Of a stretch of 64,000 nt of DNA, positions 45,401 to 60,100 are shown piece by piece. Position numbers and translations under genes: made by a program. Numbering within the stretch: position 1 is the stretch's first letter; each line of letters starts with the position of its first letter. The notes under the pieces are model-generated. The model was not told the DNA's origin. It searched no databases and saw only the letters and a list, made by a program, of their open reading frames with translations. Source of the stretch: Protonemura montana (lineage: Eukaryota > Arthropoda > Insecta > Plecoptera > Nemouridae); contig OX387605.1 of assembly GCA_947568835.1 (NCBI GenBank), positions 13,954,418 to 14,018,417 of the forward strand. The letters run 5' to 3'.

Positions 45401-48400
45401 CTTGCCATCCAGGGTCAGCGGGCCTGCGATGCCCACTGGCACCGGCATGTAGCCAATCACATTCTCGCAGCACGCCCCCAGAACCTGCTCAGACACGGCA
45501 ACGAATAGCATCAGGGATAATTCAGAGCAGAGACAATGATGATGAATAGAAGTTTGGCCAACAAATGCAGTTGCTACTTAGCTGCTGGAAATGGTGAAGT
45601 TTTTTGTCAGATCGTTCACTGATTATATTGAATGATTACCAAAAGCAAGCAGATGTAAGTGATCTTTCTTGCCAACTCCCTGCAATCGAAGCCTTCTTTT
45701 GTGCCCCCGTCGAGCATGCCATCTAGCGACTCTGTTATAATTGTCAGGTCATAGTTGGAATACCTTATATTTGCCACACTATTTTTAGAAAATCTTTATT
45801 ACTATCAAATAAAATAACAATTAGTGTAGACTCTTAGCATAAATCCTACCTTGGAGTAGTCGTAGTTGCGGTACGGCAGATCGGGGAGGGCCTGTGTAAA
45901 GCGTCCCAGTGCGCCAATGATCTGGCGCCGAATACCAACTCCACGCTCAAGGTCTCCCACCGCCTTCTCGATTTGGTACGTTGCAATGTGTCTTGCGTCT
46001 ACCAGTCGTACCACCTGCATAGAGAGATTTAACATGTTGACATCTGCCAGTAAAAATACAGGCATTTTGTCATTCTTTTGATTTCTACATCTAGCTTTGA
46101 CCAGATTGGACATCAAACTTTTCGACACCATGCGGTACACAACAAGCTTTATCTAGCAAATTTTCTTATTTGGACTGCCAAAAGCAAATTATTAACACAA
46201 TTTAAATCAATCACTTTTAGATGAAGCTCTGAATAAGACCAGTTTTAATTCATTCAAATATGAGAATTTCATAGAAATCTAGTCCTTAAGTTAGTTATTT
46301 ATACATATACATATACATATATACATATACGAAACTTTTAACAGTCATCTTTTGGCGCAAAGCTTTACATTTTTAAAATTCTTTCATCTAAATGATCTAG
46401 CGTAATGGAAATTGTCCACTCGTCTTGAAAATCCCAAGCTTAACGCACCTCAGTGTCGGTGAGTGCAGCGGCACCAGCCTCTGACTTGTAAATGGCGAGA
46501 CACTCATCGGTCGGCCGCGCAGGCCGCTCGGTTGGCGGTTTGACAGGGGACGCGGGCTCGGTAGGCACCGCTGTGCGACCTGTCGCTTCCTCCGACTCTG
46601 TCTGCACCTCCTTGTGCTCCCACTGGATGGCCGCCTCGTCAGCCTCACCCACGTCAACCCACCTGCAAAACAGGAAACGGGCGTGACGGTGTCAGTTGCA
46701 CTGGTTTCTCGACGCTGCAGCCCTACCTAAAGAGGCCATTTGGCCGTGCTACCATGGTGCTACATCATACGTTCCGAGGTACTAGATAACTCCATTCTAG
46801 AGTTGTATTTTGTAACAATGCTAGAGTTTGTTAATATCCACTGCATTAGCAACCGGTATAACAGTGATGATTACAGTATTACGGTGATGATATATCTAAT
46901 TGTTGCCAATGGTTGCAATGGAACAAAATTTAATGCATCAATCAACCATAATCAGGCAAAATCACAGAATTGCATCACTGGTAAAATTCAACTTTGGCTT
47001 GCAGATCTGCAGCAGGCAGACCCCTTTAGAAGTTAAACCAAACAAGCTGTACACAGGCAAGATAAACTCTAGCTAGATATACAGATATTTTGCTTGCTCA
47101 CCCATCGCAGCCCTTGTCGGCGTACCCCTGCGGGGCAAATCGGCGGCGCAGGGTAGAGTTGAGCTCATCTACCTCGGCCTGGCTGGAGTCAGCCATGCGC
47201 TCGTCCTTGTCCTCGAAGAACACGAACTTGACAGTCAGGGCCAGCAGCAGAATCAGGATCACGATCTGGTCTGCACTAACAGTCAACCACCTGCAACATA
47301 GGTACAATCGTTGAAGCTATGGTCGAGAGCTGATTCTGGCTGATGTCAAAACCTTGTTAGAATGAATGAATCATAGGGTCTGTTGGCGCGTCAATCTGAT
47401 AATCATTTTGTGCCTGAGAAACCTCTATAGCGTAACAGGTTAAGCAGCGGTGTTTTTATTTTTAAAACTAGCAGTGCCTTGTGTAAACTGGGAAAACATT
47501 CTTTTGAGGTCACTGGTATTAAAGGTACATGAACATTAAACAAGTCTTAAAATAAAACAATCAAGCTCAGTTACAATTAAAATGAATGTAAAATTAATAA
47601 TTTTAATAACAAAAACAAAGTCCAGTTTTTTTTTTAGGTTTTCAGGTTTTTGCTGCACAAAATAATCAAGCTACCTTTTATAAGTGAATCTAATAATTTC
47701 CATGAGAGTCTCCTGCTCTAGTCCTCCAGCTGCTTTTTACCAGGATAAGCTTACCTCATGATGAACCCATGAATCTGCTTGTCGTCGGTCGCGTTCGGGC
47801 TCATAGTGTGGTCAACGGCTAGCGGGGAACTGATGTCATCATCTCCAGCGCTTGAGAACGTCCAGCGGCTGTAATAGAATGAAACGCTCTGATCTGAGTC
47901 TTGTTGGCATGTTGGCAGTCGCAAGCAATTTTTTCTCTCTTTAACTCTTAATTCAAGTCTGCAAGTCCAAAGCCCTTTAAAAAGGTATGTAAATATAAAT
48001 CTAGGTTTGGTAGTTGGAATAGACATCAAGGTAGAACAGCCTGCTGCTTGGGACTCTCCCTTGGATTTAGCTTCCGATATCATTTGAATATAAAAATGTT
48101 CTTTTAAAAAATATGTGTAAATGCATCCGACTATCCCAAGAAATACCAAGAGAATACAACAAAAATCTCAAAAATATTTATGTGAAGACTTTTTAGGTCC
48201 TGTTAAATCACAGGCCAGAAGCGCTGTACTCTTCATCACCTGCCTTTCACAACGACCCTCGATCTCTCAAGATGCAACCGGCAAGTTTCAAATCCGAGCA
48301 ACTACTGACATACTTCCATTTCTTGTATTTTCCCTAACTCCAAACCAGTGACCCATGAGGTCACGAAAAGCTGGAAATAAGTCCTTTGGACAATGTAGCT

Positions 48401-51400
48401 TATTAAACCCGGGTGTGATACCATCGTCCGACCTTCAGCATTGAAACTTAAGAAAGAAAGGCCAAGGACTTCGCTGTCTACCGGATATACATCTAGCCAT
48501 GGCAATGCTACAAGTCGGATGTTACCTAGGGTATACAAGATCTATTTTTACTAGTATTTAGACAAAGTGGCACGTTAAAAAGTTGAAATAATTATCATAA
48601 ATAATTTCTTGCATTCAGTAATTCTCAATCACATCAAAATGTATTTGTGAAAATGATAAAACAGTGTAACTGTTGTCCCACAAGAGGGGATGACAAAACC
48701 ATACTTAAATTTCCATAGTTAAATGAACAATTTTTAAGTGGTGAGAATACCAAAGGCTGATGCATTTACTGGGAAAGAGGAAAGAAGGGCTGCTAAGTAC
48801 ATCGGTTGAAAAAACTTGTTGCAAACTTGCAATATCTGTAGAGAGTTGTATGACCTGTTGGCTATGTTGGCTTGCTCAGGTAGTTTAGAAAAATAACTCT
48901 CTGCATCTATTACAGTGAAGTTTTTTAACCTAAGTAAGTTCTCCCTCTCTCTCTCTCTCTCCCATTACTCTAAAAAAACATTATAGGACCTAAAAAATTC
49001 CGGTACTAGCCACATTCAATTAACCGAAATGAGCGCACCCATGAGCACAAAGCAACACTTGCCTCACGAGACACAATCCCTCGGTGCGGCTTACTCACCT
49101 GTGAGCGTGCACGAGCATGAGACCGGCAGACATGATGACCTTGACCCTCTGCACGACAGGGTTGGTCTTCTGATCAGGCTCGTTGAGCGTTGAGATTAGG
49201 TGCGCTTTGTCGTACCACGCCGGTCGGCCGCCCTCCTTGGTCGCCCGTGATAGCTCGAGGATCAGCGACAGGCACGCCGGGTAGAACGTCATGAACACCA
49301 TGTAGTTTACCAGCACCGACATGCAGCCAAAATAGCACAGCAGCTCCAGCCGACGAACGCCTGAGGGTACAGAGAGAAGTCGACGTCAGGTTAGTTCTTT
49401 GCTGGATTGCTACGCATTGTAATTACCAGGGTAATTAAGTAGAAGTTAATAATTAGTTAAAATGGTCTTAGGTATGATTTCTTAAGATAGGATTTGCCAG
49501 TGGTATGAGTGGCAGTAGTACCTACTTGTTAGACTCTAATTAATATTATTTCAGTTCACGCCAAATCCCACTTCCAATCATTCAACAACTGTGTGACTGA
49601 AAAATGATCAAATCAAATCTCTTCCCCCCACATGCAACCCCTCAGAACTCTGCCGCTTGGAACCAGGTCCTCATTGCCCTCAACCTAAACACAAGCTGAA
49701 CACCCACACAGCTCCCCCCCCCCCCCCTCCCCCTCCCTCAAGTCATCATTAACATTATCGCTCAACAACCTCCTGATATCAGAGCCAGCAACCTATCCCC
49801 CCCGTCCTTGCACTACCCAAAGTCACCCCTTCACACCAGCGCAATCCCTTAACCATCAGTCATAAATATACTGATGGCCCTAGGCAAATATTATCAGTAT
49901 TTGTCTCTGCCAACAGAGGCAACTCGCCATAACGTAACAAAATATCGACATTCTTCATCTCGAGTAAGTTGCGCTGCCTTTCTCTTTCCTTCTTCACCAC
50001 AGCACTTTACGGAAGAATAGTAAAACCAGCTCATGGTTTTAAATTATTATCTTGCTATGTGTTACCCTACTTGATCTCCAATCTGCTCTATGGTGAAACA
50101 AAATAAAACTTTCTGTGCTTGGTAAGCAGTCTTTTTACACCCTGAAATTCAAACTTATTACCCAAATGTCATCCAACAATATCCTATGGAAAGACAGCCA
50201 GTCCTGAGATGGGAAATTCATACCTGACAGGGTGCCCACTCCAATGACTAGTGTCTCGACGACAGTGTCGAGGGTGATGGTGGGCCCAAGTGTCGCCATG
50301 CCTCGCGCAATATTGTGTTTCACCTCCTCCGTATTGCGAGAACTCAGCGCAAACTGCGCCAGCTGTGTCGCCTTGGATAGGTCGATCAGCAGCAGGAAGA
50401 AGAACAGTGCATCTCTGTGAGAATAAATGGGACTTCATTAGCTTTGAGCCAGTGGCATTTGGAACCTGGGGTTTAAAATGGCATTAATCAATATTTTACT
50501 TTTTTATTTGGTCTTAAGATAGTATGGAGGTAATTTATCGCAAAGAGGTTCTTGGGAGTGTAGGCACTTAATGGAGGAGGTCAACGTCTCTAGCGGTTTA
50601 AATAGCAAGAAAGGTGCAAGCTGGGTTCTAGCGTATCATGGCCCTAACTCATAAAAAATTCAATACTCTGAGTAAATATTACAATAACTAGTTATGCTAT
50701 TAGGAAAATAAATTGGGAACAAAAATTCCCATACAGAGGCACCATGGTAATTCTGCTTTAAAAGCCAGAATTTTGCTTAAAACTATCAATCACATCAGCT
50801 GGCAGGACAAGTTTTTGTAGGGGAATTTATATGCAAAAGATGATTACAAGGTTTCCAGGTGTAGGCTCTCTAATCCAAGCATAAACGTGAACTATGCGTA
50901 CCTCAACTAACAAAAGGAATAGCATGAAATATTCAAAAAGCGTCATTTTCAAGGCTAAGCGAATACCAAGTGCAAGATGTAGCAATATCCCCCATTTTAG
51001 ATTAGTACTGGAGCACTTGGGTGGATAAATACTCTATACAATGGTCGGTTCATATGGTAAGTAATTAACATAACTACTGTTACTTGATTTGATTAGGCTT
51101 TAACAATTAGCAAATGAATTTATAAACAAGATAACCTATTACAACAAACAGTTACTAAATACTAAAAATGTAGCAACTTCAACCAATAAGTAGGTACAGG
51201 TTTTGCTGTCATAGGATCTGATTGAACAGGAAAACAGGTGGCAAAAACAACATATTTAAAAATCTGTGCTTACTTGAGGTCTGCAATGTCGCTGCGTAGG
51301 AAGTTAATGACGCTCGAGCTGAACACAAAGCTTGAAAAGACGGTGAACAACCCAGCGATTCCTGCAATTGCAATAAACCAGACTAAGTCAGACTCACAAC

Positions 51401-54115
51401 AAGCAACGCTAATTAAACACATAAATAAAAACTGTTCCGAACGGACACATGAAATGAAATTGTTTAGGTTTTGGGAGGTCATAAGATTTCTAACGTACCA
51501 AACGCTCAGAGTTTCCTGGAGAGCGATTATGTAAATATTGTAAAAAAATTTGTCTCTAGATAACTAGCCACTTCCTGAAACCTCACTTCTTCGGGTTTCA
51601 ACTGGGCCTTGCCGGAAGGTATGCACGACATGTCTAGGAAACTCCTGGAGATCCTTAACACAATCGTTCCCCTGTAGTATAAAAAGGATCGTACAAAGTA
51701 AAATATATGCTATTGATCAGAATTAAATTATTTACTCTAAAATTTTAATCCCAATTTAACGAAATAGAAATGCTTACTTTCTACCTGCATACCTTTTGGC
51801 TGACTGATAATTGTTATGCAAGCTTTAAATTTGATGTAATGATAGGGATTGTACAACTGGCATATATATTGGAGATAAATTCAAGTCACAAAATCATGAC
51901 ATAACCAAGCCTCATGGCTTGATTTCTAACAGGCACTAAAGTTGCAAAAAACTTTGGAACCATGGCTAGGAAACAAAGTGTCCTCAGAAAATAATGTGAC
52001 AGTTAACAGTGAATTTGCAAGAAATCTACAGATGATAGTTGAAGAGTTAGGTTTGTTTATAATAATTGCTGGATAACACCCAAACTGGTTATGTTAAATA
52101 AGATATTGCCAAATAGGTTTCACTTTTCATTTTTGGTCAATTATGTGCGGAGTGAAACAAACAGGGTTTTACATTCTTGTTTTCTCGAGCAGTCGAGTAG
52201 CTCCATCCAACCAGCATCCACATTGGGATGGGTCACTTTCACATGTGACATACCATGCTTCAACCTTAGACTAGAGATTACGGACCAATATTGGATAGTT
52301 TATGTGGTTTGACTACAGATTTTACGTTGCTACTAGTAGTTAAAGGTAGTTTTGCCTTTAGAATTTGGTCATGGTTAAAACAAACAATCTTGAATACACA
52401 AGAGCAGTCAGTCAGTGTGGTTGAGTATGCTTAAAAGTCATAAATTTGATTTTAATTGGGTCAATTGGTTTGTTAAGGTATGTAAAGAATGCAATACTCA
52501 ACATAGGATTGGTTATTATACAGATTTGTGATGATGTAAATAAAAAACCAGCTGACCTTAATTTATTTTCTGGGTCAAAAAACAAAATTCCCTGCTACCC
52601 AGTCAATAAAAGTTGTATTGACCAGCACGCTACTTGATTGCCTTCTGGCAGGGTGCAAATTTAAAGCCGATTCATCTGTAGATTCAAGGTGACTGCTTGA
52701 AATTCAGGGTCAGCCTTTCAGCCAGTGGTCTAAGGTTGACTCTACGACTGGCAACTTTCTCCTGGGGAAAGCACTGTGGGGTTTTCACTCTCTTCTTGTC
52801 GAGGGAGAAAGTGAGATGACGTGATTTAATTGATAACACTGAGCATGGATTAAGCAGTCATACTCTGCCTGTCTTATGAAGCCCACTGGAAAGCGAGTTG
52901 GGTAAAAAGTTACGCAAGACGAAAGTAAAATCGAGAGCGTTGATCTCTAGAGAGATAAATTGGCTGAGAAGTGTTTTGTGATGCATTGGGTTTTGTGGGG
53001 TGATAGCCACCAAGGTTAGAGACATTGACCTTGTAAAATGGTTTCTAATTTTCCATTTCATTCAGAAACGGCTCAATGTCGGCAATTAGTTTGTACTTTC
53101 TCAAGGCTGGTTGTTTAAATTATCTGTACCAAATCTGACCACTATAGTCAATTTATTCAAGTATTTCAGTTTCTCAAAATAAAGAGTGTCAAGGGAGTGA
53201 AGGCTATTAAAAGAACTTTTGAGAAAATTAAAAAAACAGCCTGTTATCTATCTTCAAAAAATAACTCATGCCAACATCCCACACTCTGCATTGCCATCAC
53301 GGTGAATACATCATTTCTATTTTCAGTTGAAAACAAACATCCAAGATAAACATACCTCCCAAAGAATACTTAAATTTTCAAAAATATATTGGTACTCACA
53401 GCCTAAGACTAGGATACATACCAAGCAATCTGGCAATCTTCCAAATGATTGCCAGTAAGTATGAGGATCATGAGTGAGAAATATCACATACCTTGATAAA
53501 CTTGATGCCTCAAGTAGCATCCACTAGTTTTTTATTTCTTTCACACAAATCCACAACCCGTGATATTCACTAACTAAACCAAATTGACAAATGCCATACA
53601 TACATGCACTTCTTTTTCCAAATCTACAGCTTTCGATTTTTTGATTCTATGCTTTTCTACAGCACAATTCAACAGTTTTTCGATTCGATGCTTGATGTGT
53701 ACTCAGCATTCACCTTCAGCCCATTCAGCCAGATCTTTACCTTAAATATTTACTTCCTAGCATGACTGTAAATTTGTTGCAAAAGCTCAAATATAAACCA
53801 AAGACATAGCCCACTTGATCACCTACCTAGAATATACTTGGATCCAAGTTTGTGTAGCTGACAGAACTGATAGTAGCTGTAGAGAACGGCGACGCATCGA
53901 ATGATAGTCATCATGATCATGTCGACGGCGCCACCATTGTACTCGGCGTCAATACGCGATGTGTGCGCCCACGCGTTCGGCAACGCTTCAACAGTGGGCG
54001 GTGAGGCCTGGTCCACGGTCAACATGCATGCTGTCAATGTAAGCGTCGCCACAATCACCTCCCAAGGGTGGGAGGCACAGAACTCCCCGTGCGCTCGGTA
54101 CACCCGGCTAGCCAT
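42415..54115 (-). CDS. HMGCR: HMG-CoA reductase (NADPH), 13 coding exons, 881 aa
   Basis: ER membrane enzyme reducing HMG-CoA to mevalonate, the committed step to isoprenoids. In arthropods it feeds juvenile hormone, dolichol and prenylation, since sterols are not made. Coding exons in transcript order: 53827-54115, 51274-51361, 50224-50414, 49099-49360, 47755-47868, 47102-47290, 46449-46662, 45850-46014, 45302-45484, 44694-44930, 43450-43761, 42726-43039, 42415-42502. All are GT-AG with continuous phase (2646 nt). Residues 1-377 hold the hydrophobic membrane region with a sterol-sensing-type domain ([29 protein letters not shown]), followed by a Pro/Thr linker. The catalytic part has E542 ([11 protein letters not shown]), K673 ([11 protein letters not shown]), D749 ([12 protein letters not shown]) and H848 ([11 protein letters not shown]). 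S854 in HNRS matches the AMPK-regulated serine (human S872). Length is close to the human 888. Start chosen at [12 protein letters not shown], eight bases after an acceptor, so a non-coding first exon must lie upstream. Confidence 0.97.
43869..44127. repeat. Fold-back (MITE-like) element in an HMG-CoA reductase intron
   Basis: Two arms of about 113-119 bp (43869-43981 and about 44009-44127) are inverted copies differing at about a tenth of positions, with about 28 bp between them. The outer ends read AACAAAAACTAT / ATAGTTTTTGTT. No clear target duplication. Arms contain AGAAGTAACC..GTACAAGTT..CGAAACGTT. No coding capacity. Family unknown. Confidence 0.8.
46301..46330. repeat. (ATACAT)n microsatellite
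   Basis: Short ATACAT/ATAT run in the HMG-CoA reductase intron between exons 46449-46662 and 45850-46014. Confidence 0.8.
48945..48961. repeat. (CT)n microsatellite
   Basis: Pure CT run in the 1.2-kb HMG-CoA reductase intron 47869-49098. The rest of this intron is AT-rich with no recognised element. Confidence 0.85.
49361..53826 (-). other. Introns among the HMG-CoA reductase membrane-domain exons
   Basis: Introns 49361-50223, 50415-51273 and 51362-53826, separated by the exons 50224-50414 and 51274-51361. AT-rich and CpG-poor. A C-run at about 49713-49727 is the only simple repeat noted. No further exon, repeat family or RNA gene recognised. The short intron 43762-44693 is treated with the fold-back element. 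Confidence 0.55.
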
Positions 54116-57100
54116 GCTGCCCGCTGTAAACAAAGAAAGGGTTTATAGGTTAGGGCTTGCAGGTTAGAAATATTTGGGCGCTGGCCGTTGCGAGATTTTT
54201 GGGCTGGTTTTGGCTTGCTATTTTAATAGGTTTCAGTGCTTGAGCAGTTACACTTTAGATATAAAAATTGCAGATAGCTTATTTTCATACAATTTTTAAG
54301 TAAAATTTATAACAACACAGTATTTGAGATTGATATTTTTTTAAGATTCTCAAATGATACATTTTCAGAGACATGACGATTATTGGTGATACACGGTGCT
54401 AGGTAAAAATGACCAATGGCAAGTTTTAAGCATTTTTAACTGCTTTTGCAGCTCTGGGTAGAGCCTGGTTCTGTAGAGGGACATTTTTTACTGGGTAAAT
54501 AAGTTACTAAAATCATCACAATCAATAATGTTGAACAATACAGGTATTGAAACACAGGATCATAAAAAATTAAAGTAAAATAGGGATGTAAAAAGTCGCC
54601 TAAAACAAATTAGGATAAGGCAAAAAATTTCCCTGAGGTATTGTATGAAAGAAACAGATGAGAGTAACATATAATTTGCTAGAGCTTTACCTAAATCCAC
54701 TTTTACAAACGATACCTAAACGAGGATTTCTTAGGACCTTGTAACTGGCATCAAGCATTTTGTTTAAATTCTGGACTGCATTCAAAAGATTTAGCAGTCT
54801 TGTGGAGTGTTAGAAACAGCAGATAACCAGGTACTTAAATGCAATTAGTAGGTAGATATAAGTTATGCTAGTAATCAATTTTCAATTTATCAATTTAAAT
54901 CACAGATTCAATCACCTAAATTTTAAAAAATAATTGAAGATTTCAGTTGAAGCTATTTGCGTAATTGACAGAAACTTAGCTCCTGCATCTGTATTTAAAA
55001 ATTGTCAAATTATGTAAATTAGTGCAACACATCTGATAGAGGCTGCCGACTTATAAGATATAAACCAAACGGCGATCGGCCCTCCTGTCTGATATTGACA
55101 TGTCTGTAGAGTCGAAAACGAAAGTTGCCGTCCACGTGATGGCCAGTAAAACAACCAATTAGACCAGTCTCCTTGGTCAAGCTAACAGGTGGAGACTAGG
55201 TGGAGTGTGAAAGGTCATCGACCCTTGGCTATGCACTTACTGACCGACTTGTTAAGGGGAAATAATTGAGATTGTGCAATTAGCACAAATAATAAGTAAT
55301 TAGTAGAATGCGCTCTATATATTATGCCTGTGGTAATTATAAGTATTAAACCACTACATATTGTCTGCTTCTGCCCGAACTAAAATTGAAACTAAGCAAC
55401 TGGTATGCACAAAAATGAATTGAAACACAATCACAACACATCAACATGAAAATGTAGATGTAATCACAATGATCGGGTTTCCAGGCTCAATGCAAAGGTC
55501 ATGGATTCTGAATTACAATAACAAATTAAATAACCAGGGGAATTCAAGAAGCAAAATCCTTGAACAATACAACAAGATGATCAACTTAGCACGTATAGAT
55601 AAGTGGTGAAACAATCTGGAGGTATGGGTTGCAATTTGATAAGAGACCATGTCAACTGTAATTATATCATTTTGCAGTGATATGATCGCATTTAAAAAAA
55701 AAAGCACTGAAATTTAATTACCTGGTATGTGGTAATAAGTGACTAATGACACTTGGCGTCCTCAACTTACGTTCAAGTTTCAGGAGTGAGGTTTCTAGAT
55801 AATAATGGCTATTTTATGGCCCAAAAACGTCTAAGCAGAAACGGGTTTAGCTAAAAAAATTGTAAGCCTAGTCAATTCGTTTACGCTAAAACTTCTCTCC
55901 ACTAACGAGATTTCAAAATAACTGTATTGGAATAACTAGGTATTGCTACCACTCAACGTTTTTTGCAATGTTCGAGGATTTAAAATAACCAATCAAAATG
56001 ACTGTACTGCAAAAGACAGTGTGTCAGCTATCTCAGACCTTATCAGCATTCATTAAAAGGTAGTTTTCATTTGCCCAAATCTAGCGACACTTGTCAATTG
56101 AATATAGTGACGAGGGGTCCCAAAAAATGTATACAATTTTAATAAAAATTATAAGTGATTTAAAACTGAAGTAAAAATTATTCAAACTGAGTGTATATAT
56201 TTTTGGGAAACCTGTATTTTCATTGAATTATCTATTCTGTAAGAGAGCATACTTTTCCGGCAGAGACGCCATCAGTCGTTTTTGGGGTGACATGCGAGCC
56301 AACTGTCATTTTAAAAAACAAACAATTTAAAATAGTTTTTGTCAAAACCACAAATCATCTCCGCTGATGTCCGTCATTTACCTTATGCTCTAAAGCTTTT
56401 GTCGTGCCTAGATGTTTTGTTTTTCAAATTATTATAATAATAATTATAGTATGTATTCGTTTATTTGTCACATAAAACACAAACATGTTAAGCTGACGGT
56501 CAGTTTAAAGAAATCCAGCATTACGTTACTATAAAAAATGTCTAATAATTGAAACAATCTTGAAATTATTAATGCAGTAATAAGTATTTTGAAATCTCGC
56601 CACCAAAATCATAACTGAAATGTAATTCACAAGTTGGTGGCAATGCTGGGGGGCAGTCCTTGTGCCGGTATCTTCTCTTGCGGGCTAGACTGTAGAGCGA
56701 GTGGCCAGCTGTCGTCGGCAATCAAAATCGGGAGCCAATTACATCTTATAATTGCAAGCCGATACGCGCTAATCGAGTTAAAATTGTGTAAGAACGCACA
56801 TTCTCGCTCGAGAAACAAAACCATTTGCTTGTGCTAAATATGAACCTGCGCCCACATTTGCACAAGAACACCAACCCATGCATTTGTGACTTGTTCTTTC
56901 ATTTTACCACAATAAATTGGGTACATTTCGGTTTCTGACATCTAGGACACACGTAGTTTTAATCACTCGAAGGTCGATACATTCAATTGCTTCATTTTTA
57001 CTGAAAATGCATGCTGAAATTTTGGTGTAGTTAGTCAATGACCCTCACCTAACCTGCACGGTATTTATATATTATTATGGGTAATCTACACCAAAAAGTG

Positions 57101-60100
57101 TTACATTTCAGTCACGATCTGGGCCAAATCGAGAGAATTTGGAGACGTAATTTCATTTTCAATTATTTTATTTTAGCAACACTCAAGAAAGGTATACGTT
57201 GTGCGTTGATGCAACGAGAAAAAGTATTGCATCGTAATTGTCGACTAATCGGTGGAATATGTCACGCGCTTTTGTTAGATCACAGACCGAATCGTGCGTG
57301 GAAAATGTGCGTGAAGGTGTGCTGTTGACCCAACGTCGCAGTTGTAAAACCATGCGTGTCAAGGTAGCGATTGTTAATCAGATTTTCTACGCACTGATGG
57401 CAGTCTCTTACCTATGTCCATCGTTTACCTAAACCTGACCAACGATATTGATATGTAAATATTAAGATTTAATACAAGTATTTATTAAATGATATTTACA
57501 TATTACATATGAACATAACACATTTTTTTTATCTCCTTACAGACATTTTTGATACAGGAGCTTTCGAAACAGGTGATAGGCAGGAATGGAATAAAATTTC
57601 AGATTTTATTGGTTGTTTCACGACGCCCTGTTGACACTGCTGGTCTCATGGCTTCGGTGAGTAAACGAGTGATGAAGACAATGATGAGGTTGGTGACGAA
57701 CCTTGCCTAGCCTGGAAGGTTTCCCCATCGGATGGTTTGGGACTAACATTCAAAGACGGTAAAATCACCTTCCCACCCAAGTACCAAAAAAATCTCTTGT
57801 ACACCAACCTAAGTGTCCATTAGTCGGTACACCTTTATACACAGACTCTACAATGAACCATAAAGAAGCACTAATTGATAACGATGCTTGATTTGTCTGA
57901 CGGGAGAAAGTCAGTCATCACAATAACGCGAAGACCTTGACTGAGATTCATCTTTTCGTCCCGATATGTCGGACAACATTAGGTAAACGGACTTTGGATA
58001 CCACTGAATTGCCTTTCCATAAAACGTCGGCTAGTTGCTGTGCGTAAGAGAAATTGCTACGGAACACGTTGAAAGAAGCCGTTGTCGAGAAATTGAAAAG
58101 TCATCCGCAACGAAAATCGGCAGTTAAAAAGCTATTTATAGAAATCTAATTCATCTATTGATTCGTTCAGATTGTGAGGCCAACTGCAATGAATACTGGT
58201 CAGCCAGAGATTAGAAAACTTTTCTCCGTACAAAAATGCCAGTACCCTCTTCTATGTATGAAAAACAATCTGCTAACTAATTGGTTCAAACGAAAGTACA
58301 CTAGACCTTCAAATTCACGGTTTGCCGCCAAAATCTTGCCCATAATTAAACAATCTATCACTACATGTAGCGTGCATATAATTATAATGCATTATATAAT
58401 CTAATTGCTTTGATCCAAGGACATATCTTCATACAGTGAAAAAAAAAGATAAAGTAATCAATTAAGAACCGAATTTAATTAAACAATAAATGCAACATGT
58501 ATATCTCTGCAAAACATGTCCTGCTCTATACTTTTTACTCCCATGTGTAATACTATTACATGTCGGATTTTTCTACATAAAACTATGCAATGTGGGTTAG
58601 TGCCCGCGACATAACAATAGATTACGACGCTTGTGATTGACTTTGAGCTAATGATTTTTTTTCCGCAAAGGTAGCAGAGTGCATGTTCGATCAAAATGTG
58701 TAAATCACAGTCGCCTCTCTCTCCCGACCTCAATACTGATATTCTTAATGTGATTAAATGACAGAAAAACTTCTATTATATTCGGCAAACTATTGCACAA
58801 CTCGTTTATACGTCGCAGTGTAAAAAGTTTTACGCTAATAACACAAATTAAATGCCAAAACTATTGCGTAATGTCCATCCATCGGCATATTCTATTGAAT
58901 AAAAACGAGCGTGAAGGGAAGGTTGCTTGCATTTACTTTATCTTCACCCTGATGCCAAAATAATTGACGAAAATTGGCGCATGGTCGTCGCTGAAGACAC
59001 AACGCTAACAGATAAATTCGAACCCACTCCAACCAATGCCTGCGGTGCACAAGACTTGGCCTCTGTAGGCAATCTCCAAACTCATAAAGGTCGAATCTGC
59101 AAACGACCGCCCCATCCCATAAGTGCGCGACATTGGTCAGCAAACTCACTAATAAACAAGCCAATAAACTACTCTAAATTAGAAGGCAAGCATAACAATT
59201 TTCGAGTGACATATTATAAAAAGCATGGCACGGCTTGTATGCAGATGAGATGGTTGTCTTGCGATCGGTCGGGTGGCCTTGATCCAGCTTTCTTTCACAC
59301 ATTGTATCCTTGCTGAATGATTATCGAGGATCAATACCGATCGCATTATCGCCGATGCCATGTTGCACATACACTGATTGGGTGCAGACATATCCTAATG
59401 ACTCGCGTGAAGATCTGTGGAGGCACGTACTCACGCTAACATTATTTTACGACTTAAGAGAAGAAAATTATTGTCGAGACTCGTGCTACGACCAACGGGT
59501 TGGGCGGAGTTTGCACCATAAACCAGCATGAAAATTAGGTGATTCGAGCCCGTGAGACATAAGGGATGACAAAAACTTCTTGCTGCTCACGGCACAGGTA
59601 TTCCAAATCTCATTAGAGCAATGCCGGTAACAAAATGCATGCGTGAGGCTTGAATACAAGTGAATGCGGAAATATGTATTCGTAACAACTTTGCATAGTT
59701 CCTCCACGGAAGTGAGAACTGCACGAAAACTTCAGTTATATAGCAGTGCCGTTGGGAAAAGAAATCTGCCATGCCGGTTTATTTGGCAGGAAGATTTATC
59801 GTATCAGTATTCGATATCAATACAACGCTACTTGCACACTGAAACATTGCATGTACACAGGTTTAAAGAGACATGTGCTCAATGCGTGGATATGGTGCGA
59901 GTTGTTAAATTTAGATGCAAGCTGGATCTTAATAACGGGCACGCACACTTCACGCATTTATACGTTCGAGCAACGTGACCAGACTCACTTTCAAAAATGG
60001 AAGTGCGTGTGATATATTCTGCTCTCTACACGTTTTTACCTGTACGCGGTTGAGAAGGGCGTTGAAGGAAAGGGCTTGGACTATCCGTCTCAAAGACTGT

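Noticed and set aside
58927-59316. 129-codon plus-strand frame
   Set aside because: No recognisable motif or splice signals, overlapped by minus-strand frames. Length is within chance for the region.
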